NCBI RefSeq assembly: GCF_002368395.1
Contig: NZ_AP018254.1
Coordinates: forward strand, 1-64,000
Source of the DNA: Calothrix sp. NIES-3974
GTDB taxonomy: Bacteria > Cyanobacteriota > Cyanobacteriia > Cyanobacteriales > Nostocaceae
DNA length: 64,000 nucleotides
Direction: 5' to 3'
Made by a program: the position numbers and the translations under genes. This document shows, in pieces, positions 45,824 through 55,987 of the stretch (position 1 is its first letter; each line of letters begins with the position of its first letter). The notes beneath the pieces were generated by a model, which saw only the letters and a program-made list of their open reading frames with translations, searched no databases and was not told the origin of the DNA.

Positions 45824-47473
45824 ATGAGCCGCAAGCAGGCTATTGTCATCGGGGCCGGTATTGGCGGGCTATCTATGGGGATTCGCCTGCAAAGTCTGGG
45901 GTTCGAGACGACGATTGTGGAGAAACTCGATAGTCCCGGAGGACGTGCCTATGTCCGCCAAGTTGATGGTTTTACCTTTGATATGGGACCAACTGTGATT
46001 ACTGTCCCCCACTTTATTGAAGAATTATTTTCTCTGCAACGGGATTGTGCTGACCTGGGAAGTCCCGATTTTCCCCCAGAAATCGTTGATGAAAGTAAGC
46101 GGATAAAAACGGGTGTGTCTGGTGGTTCCAATACCAGTCGTTATGTACAGATTATCCCGATTCTCCCCTTCTATCGTATTTATTTTGATGATGGTTCTTT
46201 CTTTGATTATGATGGGGACCCGGTTCATACCCGCGAACAAATTCAGCGTTTGGGTGAACCTGGGGATTTAGAAGGATACGAACGTTTCCATCGAGATGCA
46301 AAGGCAATTTTTGACCGGGGCTTTTTGGAACTAGGTTATACCCATTTTGGTTCCGTCGGTTCCATGTTGAAGGTTGCTCCCGATTTATTGCGTTTGGATG
46401 CAGTACGGAACCTGTTTCGGTTTAGCAGTAAGTATTTCCAAAGTGATAAACTCCGTCAAGTATTTAGTTTTGAAACCTTGTTGGTGGGTGGGAATCCCCT
46501 TTCGGTTCCTGCGATCTACGCCATGATTCACTTTGTGGAAAAAACCTGGGGTATCCATTTTGCGATGGGTGGTACGGGAGCTTTAGTCAAGGGTTTTGTG
46601 AAAAAGTTTACCGAACTGGGTGGGCAAATTCGCTACAATGCCGAGGTCAGTCGAATCAATGTGGTTAAGCAAGGTGGCAAAAAGATTGCAACGGGTATCA
46701 CCCTTGCTGACGGGGAGGAATTATCGGCTGATGTGGTTGTCTCTAATGGCGATTGGGCACATACCTACGGTCAGTTAATCGATAAAAAATATCGGTTTTG
46801 GAATAGTGACACCCGCATCAAGTTGACTAAGCAGTCGATGTCATTATTTGTGATTTATTTCGGGTTTAGGGCTGATGGACGGGAGGATGAAAAGTTACGT
46901 CACCATACGATTATTCTCGGTCCACGTTACGAGGAATTATTAAAGGATATTTTTGACCGCAAAATTTTGGCTAGCGATTTTTCCCAGTATTTGCATGTTC
47001 CGACCCTCACCGATCCATCCCTAGCACCACCGGGACACCATGCAGCTTATACCCTGCTCCCGGTACCCCACAACGGTTCGGGGTTGGATTGGCAAAAATT
47101 GGGAGAACCTTTGGTTGATACTGTTTTAACTTTTCTCGATCAGCGGGGCTATCTTCCGGGACTTAAGGAACGGTTGGTACATAAAAGTTTTATTACCCCT
47201 GATTACTTTGAACATACCCTAAATTCCTATGTGGGTAATGCCTTTGGTCCGGAACCAATTTTGGTGCAGTCGGCGTTTTTCCGTCCCCATAACCGCAGCG
47301 AAGACATTCGTAATCTTTATCTGGTGGGTGCGGGAACCCAACCGGGTGCGGGAACACCGAGTGTGATGATGTCAGCGAAAATGACCGCGAGATTAATTGC
47401 CGAAGATTTTGCGATCGCACCGGAAATTGTCAATGCTCAACCAAATCCGGAACTTAACCTACAGGTAAGTTAA
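45824..47473 (+). CDS. crtI: CrtI-type phytoene desaturase
   Basis: A 549-residue FAD enzyme. The N-terminal dinucleotide fold ([20 protein letters not shown]), [48 protein letters not shown], and the C-terminal [20 protein letters not shown] all match the bacterial/fungal CrtI class, which turns phytoene into lycopene in one enzyme. Most cyanobacteria use the plant-type CrtP/CrtQ route, so this is an addition or a related desaturase acting on another carotenoid. About 30 extra residues occur near 70-100. CAGGAG precedes the ATG. Alternatives: a CrtD-like or apocarotenoid desaturase. Confidence 0.85.
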   Translation: MSRKQAIVIGAGIGGLSMGIRLQSLGFETTIVEKLDSPGGRAYVRQVDGFTFDMGPTVITVPHFIEELFSLQRDCADLGSPDFPPEIVDESKRIKTGVSGGSNTSRYVQIIPILPFYRIYFDDGSFFDYDGDPVHTREQIQRLGEPGDLEGYERFHRDAKAIFDRGFLELGYTHFGSVGSMLKVAPDLLRLDAVRNLFRFSSKYFQSDKLRQVFSFETLLVGGNPLSVPAIYAMIHFVEKTWGIHFAMGGTGALVKGFVKKFTELGGQIRYNAEVSRINVVKQGGKKIATGITLADGEELSADVVVSNGDWAHTYGQLIDKKYRFWNSDTRIKLTKQSMSLFVIYFGFRADGREDEKLRHHTIILGPRYEELLKDIFDRKILASDFSQYLHVPTLTDPSLAPPGHHAAYTLLPVPHNGSGLDWQKLGEPLVDTVLTFLDQRGYLPGLKERLVHKSFITPDYFEHTLNSYVGNAFGPEPILVQSAFFRPHNRSEDIRNLYLVGAGTQPGAGTPSVMMSAKMTARLIAEDFAIAPEIVNAQPNPELNLQVS

Positions 47474-47540
47474 ATCAGCAGCAAAAAATATATTTTCAGG
47501 ATATTTTTCCGGTAGGGGTGAGGTGGAGCATTTCCACCCC

Positions 47541-48518
47541 CTAACCTGCTGCTAACATATTTCTATCCCAACTATAATCGGGGTTTTCAATTTCCTGGTT
47601 GATTAGTTCTGCCAATATACCTTGATGAATCATATGCAAATTCAAGGTATAGTCTATATAATTAAAAGTCTCTTCCAAGGGATTTAAGGACTCCTTCCAA
47701 CCCCGACCATCCGTAATCCAAATTAGTGTGTGTTTTTGGGCTGATAAAAAATCAAATAGATATTTGTATTCCCCCGCAGTCGCTTTTAATTTGGAACCCC
47801 CACCTCCATAAAAATTGACTTCGATTAAATACAATTGCTCTTGATGATTAATCGCAAAATCAAACTTGCGACTAGATTTATCGACTTGAACCGGAATACC
47901 CCACCGCTCCCTAATTTTTTCCCTCGTTGCTTGTTTCAGGTAGGCAAAACCATACTCCTGACACATTTGGGCAATCTTAGTTTCTGCGATCGCTTCCATT
48001 GTCGTCCCACTGCGATTCTTGCGTCCATTACTATCTAACCCCACTTCAATCCCTAATACATAATCCGCTACACTCCGAATTTTAGATTGGGCAAATAAAT
48101 CTAGAATACCTGTAGCTTGGGCGAATTCAACTATCTGATCTATTTCTGCTGGGCTAAATAGGGGCAAAGTATGATGGGGAAAACTATAATTTTGATAATA
48201 TAAATTGCCATTTAAATAATTGGTCAAAATATGGAAATCTGTATTTCTACAGGCAATTAAAATCGGAATTACCCCCGCTACTTCTGGATGAATAACTAAC
48301 AGGTTTCTAAATTCCTGTTCGATATTTTCCTTCCCCAATAATTGATTTAAAGTCTCTAAACTCCCCTTGACCTCTTCATGATGGTCTAAAATTTTCTGCC
48401 AATTCACAAAGTAATCCCAGGTCAAAATCGAATCCGTCAAAGTTTTCTGAAAATAGCCAAAAACTTCCCCTTCATTCTCACAATTCAATAATGATTTAAA
48501 GGCTGGATGAAATTTCAT
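47541..48518 (-). CDS. Type II restriction endonuclease, DpnII/MboI family
   Basis: About 325 residues from ATG at 48518. Matches the DpnII family: GRKNRSGTTMEAI, KSSRKFDFAINHQEQLYLIEVNFYGGGGSK (metal-site D...ExN pattern) and WITDGRGW. These enzymes cut unmethylated GATC. The Dam-type methylase gene lies 320 bp upstream on the same strand, so this is a complete type II system. The specificity is inferred from family membership. Confidence 0.9.
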   Translation of the reverse strand: MKFHPAFKSLLNCENEGEVFGYFQKTLTDSILTWDYFVNWQKILDHHEEVKGSLETLNQLLGKENIEQEFRNLLVIHPEVAGVIPILIACRNTDFHILTNYLNGNLYYQNYSFPHHTLPLFSPAEIDQIVEFAQATGILDLFAQSKIRSVADYVLGIEVGLDSNGRKNRSGTTMEAIAETKIAQMCQEYGFAYLKQATREKIRERWGIPVQVDKSSRKFDFAINHQEQLYLIEVNFYGGGGSKLKATAGEYKYLFDFLSAQKHTLIWITDGRGWKESLNPLEETFNYIDYTLNLHMIHQGILAELINQEIENPDYSWDRNMLAAG

Positions 48519-48841
48519 CTGCAAGAATTAAGTTGATTGAGCAAGGTTGGAACACAAACTTAAAACAGAAAATTACCTAGTACTTACGCACTGACAAATA
48601 AATCTCAAATTAGGATTTTTTGCTACAGCAAAATTATATATCTAGTCATGGGTGCTGGAATTTATACGCAATATCAATTTACATATAGCAGTCCTAAATT
48701 CTTTGTGAAATCTTACATGTAGGGTTGTTAACGGTTGACAGTTGACGCTTAACAGTCAACGGCACGCTATTTTTCACGACTTAAATCGGATTGCTGTATG
48801 TTACATTTTCTCAATTACAGGTAAAAAAAACAAAATAAATA
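48519..48841. other. Gap between methylase and endonuclease
   Basis: 323 bp with no gene; contains the dispersed repeat 48728-48800. The gap and repeat may uncouple endonuclease from methylase expression. Confidence 0.5.
48728..48800. repeat. Dispersed repeat ending in ATCGGATTGCTGTA
   Basis: Same order of blocks as 7433-7500: GTTGACAGTTGAC tract, AACAGTCAACGGCACGC, TATTTTTCAC, AAATCGGATTGCTGTA. Confidence 0.65.
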
Positions 48842-49804
48842 TCAAACCACGGATTCATGATAATTCATAATTAAAATTTCATTAATTTTTCCCCGTCTGA
48901 GAGAATTACTATTAATTGACCTAATGGCGGGGATTCTTTGAATATAATAATTTGCATAGATATTATCAAAGAAATCATCATTTTCGTCTTGATTTTTCGG
49001 GTCAGAATTGCTTAACATCAGCTTTGCACCCTGCTCATCCAAATATCTAAATAATCTAAATAACCGCATTTGTTGCTCATCATCAAACACACTCTCGGAA
49101 TAGGCGGTAAAATTAGCTGTTTGACTAATGGGTCGATAGGGTGGATCGAAATAAACGAACGTAGATGGATTATCTGCAACATCTTTAATTAATTCAAAAT
49201 CTCCAGCCAGAATAATCGTCGTTTTCTGCAGAACCTGAGAGACAGCTAAGAGATTTTGCTGATTGCAAATGGTGGGATTTTTATATCGACCAATCGGCAC
49301 ATTAAAATATCCCTGGGAATTAACCCGAAACAAGCCATTATAACAAGTCCGATTTAAAAAAATCATTTGGGCAGTTCTCTGCACCCATTTTTCGGAAAAA
49401 TCATGGTAATTGACTGACTTTTTTCCCTGATTGAAATCACTTCTAATTTGATAAAATAAATTGATTTTTTCCTGCAAACTTAAAACACGATACCTATCCT
49501 CTAGCTTGAGCAATTCGCCAATCAAACTATCAACACTCATTTTTATTGTTTGATAGGCAATAATTAGCTCCGGATTAATATCATATAAATAATACTCCTG
49601 TACGTGTGGGTAATTTGTGGTGATATAAAAAAATACTGCACCCCCTCCGAGAAACGGCTCCACATACTTGGTGATGGAACCATCCTGCAAACCATTGGGT
49701 AAATAACGACTAATAGATGGTAGCAATTGGGTTTTTCCTCCCGCCCATTTTAAAAATGGTTTAGGATGGAGATGGGATGTGGATGTTAACAAGGATGACG
49801 ACAC
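48842..49804 (-). CDS. dam: DNA adenine methylase, Dam/DpnM family (GATC)
   Basis: 320 residues. Motif I is PFLKWAGGKTQLLP; motif IV is the catalytic FVYFDPPYRPIS; FLGGGAVFFY and NRTCYNGLFRVNS are also typical of the alpha class of N6-adenine methylases. It should protect GATC sites from the downstream DpnII-like enzyme. Start is GTG at 49804 with GAAGG upstream. HIP1 octamers, abundant here, contain GATC, so the methylase has a very large number of targets. Confidence 0.93.
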   Translation of the reverse strand: MSSSLLTSTSHLHPKPFLKWAGGKTQLLPSISRYLPNGLQDGSITKYVEPFLGGGAVFFYITTNYPHVQEYYLYDINPELIIAYQTIKMSVDSLIGELLKLEDRYRVLSLQEKINLFYQIRSDFNQGKKSVNYHDFSEKWVQRTAQMIFLNRTCYNGLFRVNSQGYFNVPIGRYKNPTICNQQNLLAVSQVLQKTTIILAGDFELIKDVADNPSTFVYFDPPYRPISQTANFTAYSESVFDDEQQMRLFRLFRYLDEQGAKLMLSNSDPKNQDENDDFFDNIYANYYIQRIPAIRSINSNSLRRGKINEILIMNYHESVV

Positions 49805-50354
49805 GTTTCTACCTTCAGGAGGGTGGGGTGGGCTATCTGTACTACCTAGGATTATTTTATCTTGTTTTAGTTGATATGTACTATAAACAACAAAATCTTA
49901 AAGAAGGAGATGAATAAACGCTGTCGTATATTACACAATTATCGAGGGGAAAAGAAGTGTATTTGCTGTTTTTAGATGGGAATAGGGGATATTTGGGGCG
50001 ATCGCAAATCATAGCAATTTGAAAAAAGAAGGCGAAAGATTAAATTTGTAGAGACGTAGCAATGCTACATCTCTTGTTCTGAATAATGCGTTACAAACAT
50101 TTTTTGAATCGGTATCCGTTGGCAAAGATAGGGTTTAGACACAACTGTAGGGGGACTGGGAATCAGCTATTTTCTTGTTTGGTTATGGGTTTTTCCCATA
50201 AGGGGTTGACTTGAAAGTGTAGACGCGTCACAGATCGACTGATTTTCGTTATACTGGGGATTGGAAAAAATAAACCAAATGCAATCGACTACAATTAACC
50301 TAGAAGAATTAAAATTAAACAGAGTACTGTAAAAACAGGGTTATTCAAGTTTAA
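49805..50354. other. Intergenic region
   Basis: 550 bp without a gene; holds one palindrome (50048-50075) and the promoter of the DUF751-rbfA pair. Confidence 0.5.
50048..50075. repeat. GTAGAGACG palindrome, TAGCAATGCTA core
   Basis: Arms GTAGAGACG / CATCTCTT around TAGCAATGCTA. Confidence 0.85.
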
Positions 50355-50561
50355 ATGTTTGATGGATTTTGGGAGAACGTTTTTCGCTATCCACGCTACC
50401 TAGTGACAACAGCTTTGGGTGTGCTATTGAGTTTATTCGCTCCCCTTGCACCCCTAGTGAAACGACCAATTACCCTGGTTGCCTTAATTGGTTTGCTTAT
50501 TAGTAGCTTGGTTTTCGTCAGCTTGACCCTGCGAGCAATGTTAGGATTGGGAACAGTGTAA
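50355..50561 (+). CDS. DUF751 small membrane protein
   Basis: 68 residues with two helices (LVTTALGVLLSLFAPLAPL and ITLVALIGLLISSLVFVSL). Matches the DUF751 family of cyanobacteria and plastids (Ycf33-like); function unknown. It is 76 bp upstream of rbfA on the same strand, an order I recall as conserved, so probably one transcript. Confidence 0.88.
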   Translation: MFDGFWENVFRYPRYLVTTALGVLLSLFAPLAPLVKRPITLVALIGLLISSLVFVSLTLRAMLGLGTV

Positions 50562-50637
50562 ATCCTTGCTTGCGACCCGGTGTCAAGATAAGCAAACTGT
50601 CGGTTGGTATTGAGAACCTCGAGCGAGATTATTTTCT

Positions 50638-51048
50638 ATGGCTACAAATCGTCGCGTTTCCCGTGTTGCGGAATTAATTCGCCGGGAAGTCAGTCAAATG
50701 CTACTTCATGATATCAAAGATGACCGTGTAGGGATGGGAATGGTCAGTGTTACAGATGTAGATGTTTCCGGCGATTTGCAACACGCGAAAATCTACGTCT
50801 CGATCTATGGTAATGATGAGGCAAAAGCACAAACAATGGCTGGACTCAAATCAGCTACAGGTTATGTTCGGAGTGAGTTAGGTGCTAGGGTTCGTTTACG
50901 GAGGACTCCGGAAGTGGTTTTTATTGAAGATAAGTCCATTGAACGAGGAAGTCGGGTTCTATCACTGTTAAACAAAATCAGTCTTGAATCCTCGGCTAAT
51001 TCTTCCCATGATACTGACCCCCTTCCACCCCTTGATCGGGATGATTAG
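50638..51048 (+). CDS. rbfA: 30S ribosome-binding factor A
   Basis: 136 residues; a KH-like factor for 16S rRNA maturation and cold growth. Visible core: [38 protein letters not shown] and [15 protein letters not shown]. The short acidic tail is normal. Second gene of the DUF751-rbfA pair. Confidence 0.96.
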   Translation: MATNRRVSRVAELIRREVSQMLLHDIKDDRVGMGMVSVTDVDVSGDLQHAKIYVSIYGNDEAKAQTMAGLKSATGYVRSELGARVRLRRTPEVVFIEDKSIERGSRVLSLLNKISLESSANSSHDTDPLPPLDRDD

Positions 51049-51212
51049 GTTTGTATCGATAAAATAGCAATCCGATTTATAAGAGATATGCTGAAAACCC
51101 TGTGGCTTTAGCCAAGGGATGAAAGCTATTTCATAAGCTTTAGCCTACCAGTTAACCTTGTTGCTGTGCAATGTAATTTTTAACTGTCTCTGTAGAGATA
51201 TTTCCCGCAAAT

Positions 51213-51655
51213 GTGATTCTTACCCCTGATAATATTGATGACCGAAAACCCATTCCTAATTTACTCAAAGATTTGTTTGGCAAAATCTTTGCAGATAGGG
51301 GTTATATTTGCAGATAGGGGTTATATATCGAAAGAGCTTGCTGAAAAGCATTTTAAAGAATTCGGAATCGAATTTTTCGCCAAACCGCGCCGCAATATGA
51401 AAAATAAGTTGATGCGGCTTCATGACAAACTGTTGTCACGTAAGCGTTCCATCGTTGAGACAATTAACGATTAACTCAAGAATATTTCTCAGATCGTACG
51501 CGAAGCGTTGCCGCAGGCTAGATTTCAGACATCGAAGCCCTGTAAATTTCTGCGTTAATGTGCTGTGCGGATTAATTGCCTATTGTCACCAACCTCAGAA
51601 GCCTAGCCTTCAAATGGATTGGGTTTTATCTCTGCTTAACCCAAACTCAGGTTAG
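51213..51655 (+). pseudogene. IS982-family transposase remnant
   Basis: C-terminal part of an IS982 transposase. It reads NVILTPDNIDDRKPIPNLL, then a 19-bp tandem duplication (unit TTGCAGATAGGGGTTATAT, about 51289-51326) shifts the frame. It continues KELAEKHFKEFGIEFFAKP and RNMKNKLMRLHDKLLSRKRS, reaches an in-frame TAA (VETIND stop), and is later broken by a 26-bp REP-like insert at 51497-51522 before HRSPVNFCVNVLCGLIAYC. The N-terminal half is absent. Certainly inactive. Confidence 0.88.
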
Positions 51656-51821
51656 TTAGGGTTATAAATTCACCTAAATCAGACAAAATATACAAATTCA
51701 AGCTTAAGACAAACTAATCTGTAAACGCTCACGACAACATCAGAAATCCACAATAGAAATCCACAATGAAAATTATCAGTTTGTGAGTGAGAAATTACCG
51801 TCAAAATCAGGAGCGTTTCAG

Positions 51822-52151
51822 ATGAAAACAGATTATCGTAATAACTCTAAAGTTGCAACAAAAGTCGCAGTCGCAACCAAACCGGGTAAAAAACAGTTTA
51901 GTATATGCAATGTTCTGCTTGGTGTTAGTGCATTTGGTGTATTTGTTAGTTCCAGTACAATTTTATGTTCATCTGTGATTGATTCCCTTGCTGAATTCCC
52001 TTTTGGGGGGAACTCCCTATACGAGTACGAAAAACCAGAATTTCACCGCACGTCCATTCCTTGGTTGCAAAATCGTGCTGATTGTGAACATACGAGTAGA
52101 ACCTGGGAAGGAGGTAAATGCTGGGATGGGGAACATGACCCTACATTCTAA
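51822..52151 (+). CDS. Hypothetical protein with one membrane helix
   Basis: About 109 residues from ATG at 51822 (GGAG upstream). A basic N-terminus, one hydrophobic segment (CNVLLGVSAFGVFVSSSTIL), then a polar tail with Cys and Trp (ADCEHTSRTWEGGKCWDG). It resembles a small secreted or membrane-anchored protein. No family recognised. The frame extends to GTG at 51783. It ends 5 bp from the convergent GTPase gene. Confidence 0.55.
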   Translation: MKTDYRNNSKVATKVAVATKPGKKQFSICNVLLGVSAFGVFVSSSTILCSSVIDSLAEFPFGGNSLYEYEKPEFHRTSIPWLQNRADCEHTSRTWEGGKCWDGEHDPTF

Positions 52152-52155
52152 TCAT

Positions 52156-53412
52156 TTACTTAAATCTTTCCTTAGCTTCACTAAATGCAGTTTGCATCAC
52201 CGCTTGAATTTTTGCTGGATCAGGTTTTTTCCCACCCATCAAATCACCAAAGTATACACAAGCACCTTCACCCAATGACCAAGTGTAGGCAGCAGCCCAA
52301 GATGCCGCTATTACACTACCAAATCCTGGTATAAATTTAATCAATTCCCGTCCTACCATCTGGGCTAAAAATCCTCCCGCGATCGCACTGACAATTCCCC
52401 CTGCTTGAGATGGTGTCAGAGTTTGTCCATAGAGTTGGCCGAGAACCGTCACCATTGATACTTGCAATGTGGTTAATACGGGCATGGTCGCAAAGGGTAA
52501 GGGGACGGCAGCTAGAGTTGCAGCCATAATTGCAAAAGCCAGCATATAGCGTCTACTCACATCTCGGTATAAATTGCCTATCCTATCACCTATTCCCCGA
52601 TCCAGTAGCTGGTAGATGGTACGTGCTTCTGCTTCTGGTAATAATTCTGCTAGGGTATCGCGGAGGGCTTCAATTCCGTAAAACACAGGTTGATAACCGT
52701 CTTCTTCGAGGGTAAAGTCAATCAAAACTGCTCGGTCGTACAAACCTGTAAATCCCTCTTTAATCGCTGCAAAGGCTCTATTTACTACTTCCAAATCCGG
52801 TGGATAGGGAGGATGGTTGTCAACCGTGGGAGGATAAACTTCATGGGTGCAAGTTACTACCAATAAGCAGGGAATATCCGGATATTTTTGCCGCAGGGTT
52901 TGAGTTACTAGACGCAGGGAATCATGGGCAAAATCATTTATCTTTACCGTTAATATTAATACCCGTGCCCCCCGACTTTCCAGAGCTAAATCTCCACTCA
53001 ATTCCTGAATAATTAGTTGGGTATCCCGTTCCACATCCCCCAAACCTACTGTGTCCGTAAATATTAACAAAGGTAAATCCTCAGAAGGATAGGCATAGCG
53101 GGTGGTATGTTGAGTATGGGGACGAAAACCCTCACCGATAATTTCGGCGGAAACCCCCGTCAGACCTCTGACAATGGAGCTTTTTCCAGCTTGGGGTTTG
53201 CCAATGAGTAATGCTTCTGTAGTCGGTAATTGTTGGCGTACCTGTGCCAAAATTTCGGCGATTTGCTCATCACTGACACTGAACCATTTTGTCAGAGTTC
53301 GGGAAACTTGCTTGACAGGAAAAAATCCCGTGATTTGGGAAGCCACGTTACTAAAGACGTTAGTAATCTGTTTGAGGGGGGAATTTTCAAATGAACCCTT
53401 TGGTTTGTTCAT
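52156..53412 (-). CDS. GTPase with C-terminal DUF697-type membrane region
   Basis: 418 residues. P-loop GTPase: G1 GKPQAGKSSIVRGL near residue 60, G3 FTDTVGLGD near 115; the G4 motif is atypical (VVTCTHE in place of NKxD), so guanine specificity needs care. The C-terminal part has hydrophobic helices (LAFAIMAATLAAVPLPFATMP; AGGIVSAIAGGFLAQMVGRE), like the DUF697/YcjF group. It is probably a membrane-linked regulatory GTPase; targets unknown. Single gene. Confidence 0.85.
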   Translation of the reverse strand: MNKPKGSFENSPLKQITNVFSNVASQITGFFPVKQVSRTLTKWFSVSDEQIAEILAQVRQQLPTTEALLIGKPQAGKSSIVRGLTGVSAEIIGEGFRPHTQHTTRYAYPSEDLPLLIFTDTVGLGDVERDTQLIIQELSGDLALESRGARVLILTVKINDFAHDSLRLVTQTLRQKYPDIPCLLVVTCTHEVYPPTVDNHPPYPPDLEVVNRAFAAIKEGFTGLYDRAVLIDFTLEEDGYQPVFYGIEALRDTLAELLPEAEARTIYQLLDRGIGDRIGNLYRDVSRRYMLAFAIMAATLAAVPLPFATMPVLTTLQVSMVTVLGQLYGQTLTPSQAGGIVSAIAGGFLAQMVGRELIKFIPGFGSVIAASWAAAYTWSLGEGACVYFGDLMGGKKPDPAKIQAVMQTAFSEAKERFK

Positions 53413-53567
53413 GGTCGCTGAAGCAGTCGGGAGAAAATAGAAGTTTTTAAAAACCTCCTGGTATATTGAGAATAAAATTTAGTAAACCAGGTATCAGCCA
53501 ATTATTGACTTTGTTCTCAAATAATAATAAGTTTCTTTCCTTTATTCCCTACTCCCTACTCCCTAAT

Positions 53568-55088
53568 TTACTGTAGACAGCGAATAGCTTCCAATAATCC
53601 CCGTGCTTTATTTAAAGTTTCTTCGTATTCCTTCTCTGGTACCGAATCCGCAACTAAACCAGCACCAGCTTGGACGGAAACGATACCATTGCGAACCACC
53701 ATTGTACGGATTGCGATCGCGGTGTTTAATTGTCCTTCAAAATCATAATACCCATACACCCCCGAATACACTCCTCTGCGGGTAGGTTCTAGTTCATTAA
53801 TTATCTCCATCGCACGGATTTTTGGCGCACCACTGACGGTTCCAGCAGGAAAACAAGCTTTTAATAAATCCCACGCGGTTTTACCCGGAGCTAATTTACC
53901 CACCACATTACTAACGATATGCATAACGTGGGAATAACGCTCAATCACCATCAACTCATCGACATGCACAGTACCACTTTCACACACCCGTCCCAAATCA
54001 TTTCGTCCTAAATCCACTAACATCACATGTTCCGCGACTTCCTTCGGGTCATGCAACAAATCCTCTGCTAAAGCATTATCTTCCCCAGGAGTCTTCCCCC
54101 GACGACGGGTTCCCGCAATTGGACGCACTGTCGCAATTGTATTCCCTTCCCCATCCTTATCGGCTTTAACCATCACCTCCGGACTGGAACCAATAATTTG
54201 CCAATCATCAAAATTAAAATAGGCCATGTAGGGAGAGGGATTAATCTGACGCAAGGAACGATACAAAGCAAAGGGGTCTCCTTTGTACTCCGTACTTAAG
54301 CGTTGGGAAATTACAACTTGGAAAATATCCCCTGCTTTAATGTATTCCTTGGCCTTTTCCACACATTCGCAAAACTGCTCACAGGTAAAATTACTGGTAT
54401 ATCCCATCGTTTCCCCACCTATTACAGGTCTGCGTCCCGGTGGAGTCCATGCAAGAACTGCTTTTTCTGGTGCGACGGGTGCGGATAATTTCTCCACCAT
54501 TCCTACTACCTGCTGACAAGCTTGAGTATAGGCTTGTTGTAAATCTACATTTGGGTCACGCAAATCGGCATAAGCAACAGCCCAAATTCGCCGCTTCACC
54601 TGGTCAAATATTAACAAATGGTCAACCTGCATCCACAACCCATCGGGAAGATTGCGCTCATCCTGACCATGAATTTTGACACGGGGTTCAATCCAGTTGA
54701 TTAATTCATATCCCCAAAACCCAAATAAACCACCAATTCCTGGGGGTAATTCTGGCAATTTTACAGGATGGTAGGGTTGTAAACACTCAGCTAAGGCGAC
54801 AAATGGGTCCCCCGTAAACTTGACCTGGGAACCATCCCGATGGGTCTGTACTGTTTCCGCACCCCGTGCTTCTAATTTCCACAGGGGATTACTACCAACA
54901 AAACTATATCTGCCAATAGTTTCACCACCTTCCACAGATTCCAGCAAAAAACTATACTTATCTTCGCTGCAAACCTTATACCAAGCAGAAACAGGAGTGT
55001 CTAAATCGGCTACCCATTCTTGATAGACGGGGATAAAATTACCATTTTTTGCTAATGCTGCGAATTGGGAAAAGTCGGGGGATACCAT
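53568..55088 (-). CDS. trpE: Anthranilate synthase component I
   Basis: 506 residues from ATG at 55088 (MVSPDFSQFAALAKNGNF); the frame runs to 55142. Makes anthranilate from chorismate with glutamine-derived ammonia from TrpG. Signature blocks: INPSPYMAYFNF, GSSPEVMVK, VRPIAGTRRRG, DLGRNDLGRVCE, YSHVMHIVS and FPAGTVSGAPKIRAMEIINE. A Trp-binding LLESVEGGE segment is present near the N-terminus, so feedback inhibition is likely. Downstream of psaD on the same strand, a gene order seen elsewhere in cyanobacteria. Confidence 0.96.
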   Translation of the reverse strand: MVSPDFSQFAALAKNGNFIPVYQEWVADLDTPVSAWYKVCSEDKYSFLLESVEGGETIGRYSFVGSNPLWKLEARGAETVQTHRDGSQVKFTGDPFVALAECLQPYHPVKLPELPPGIGGLFGFWGYELINWIEPRVKIHGQDERNLPDGLWMQVDHLLIFDQVKRRIWAVAYADLRDPNVDLQQAYTQACQQVVGMVEKLSAPVAPEKAVLAWTPPGRRPVIGGETMGYTSNFTCEQFCECVEKAKEYIKAGDIFQVVISQRLSTEYKGDPFALYRSLRQINPSPYMAYFNFDDWQIIGSSPEVMVKADKDGEGNTIATVRPIAGTRRRGKTPGEDNALAEDLLHDPKEVAEHVMLVDLGRNDLGRVCESGTVHVDELMVIERYSHVMHIVSNVVGKLAPGKTAWDLLKACFPAGTVSGAPKIRAMEIINELEPTRRGVYSGVYGYYDFEGQLNTAIAIRTMVVRNGIVSVQAGAGLVADSVPEKEYEETLNKARGLLEAIRCLQ

Positions 55089-55567
55089 AATTAAACGCCA
55101 AGTTTTGGGTGCTAAATGCCGAGAGAATTGAACTAGATTCAAGGTTTCCAGTAATGGAATAGAATTTTACCTTTTCCCTGAAGCATTTTATCCCAATTCT
55201 TTCTCCGCATTTAGCACCCCTGGGGAGATACAAGCTGGATTTTACTTAGTATCAATTGGAATTTGAGATGTTGAATTTTGGGTTTCATCGCGGTTCCCGC
55301 TTCGGTGAGGTACGATTTTAAGTCTGCCGATAATTTTATTAATCAAAGCTAGATAAATCTTAAGATGTACCTCCGAAAGCTGGAGAAAGGCTACGGAATC
55401 ATTCCTTTGCCCAGGAAAGTTGCTAGGGAGATGTTTTTCCGGCAAACAACCCTATGGGTTTTTGCTACAGAAGGTAACTCTCTGAAATTCCACTTTCAAA
55501 TATCAGGGATAAAGTCCTGACTAGGAACCCAAAATCACCCATCCACAATCCAAAATATACTGATTTA
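55089..55567. other. psaD-trpE intergenic region
   Basis: 479 bp. No leader peptide rich in Trp codons or attenuator-like pair of hairpins was found for trpE. Small open frames here have no support. Confidence 0.45.
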
Positions 55568-55987
55568 TTAAACGTCGTGAGTTGCTTTGCCGCTAAATTT
55601 AATTTGCGCAGGACTGGGGTTTTGGCCAATACTACGACCGACAAGGCGCACAGACTGACGACCTTCATTAACTTTTTCTGGGAAAACGCCATCTGCTGGG
55701 TGAATCATTGTGGTTTCGCCACTGGGAAGAATTCGGTAAATTTTATAATCAGTGATTTTAAATTTCCGAAGTTGAGCGCCCAAGGCAATACCATATTCCT
55801 TGCGAGCGATGTACAATAGGTTTTCACCTTGACGCATCACCGCAGCACCACCGGTGGGCATTTCAAAAACTTGCTCCTTGGGACTTGTCCAAGTGATAGC
55901 ATACTTTTCCTCTTCTTGGGCTTTTAAGAGTAGGCCACCGGTGCTACCACCGAATAGGGGGGTTTGTCCAGAAAGTGTTTCTGCCAT
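55568..55987 (-). CDS. psaD: Photosystem I subunit II (PsaD)
   Basis: 139 residues, the full normal length. PsaD is the stromal-side subunit that docks ferredoxin to photosystem I. The conserved parts are all present: [27 protein letters not shown] region, [17 protein letters not shown]-like [15 protein letters not shown], and [15 protein letters not shown]. Basic residues of the ferredoxin site are kept. Long upstream gap (55988-56852) presumably contains its light-regulated promoter. Confidence 0.98.
   Translation of the reverse strand: MAETLSGQTPLFGGSTGGLLLKAQEEEKYAITWTSPKEQVFEMPTGGAAVMRQGENLLYIARKEYGIALGAQLRKFKITDYKIYRILPSGETTMIHPADGVFPEKVNEGRQSVRLVGRSIGQNPSPAQIKFSGKATHDV

Noticed and set aside
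55089-55567. Possible trp attenuator before trpE
   Set aside because: No Trp-rich leader peptide and no pair of alternative hairpins could be found.
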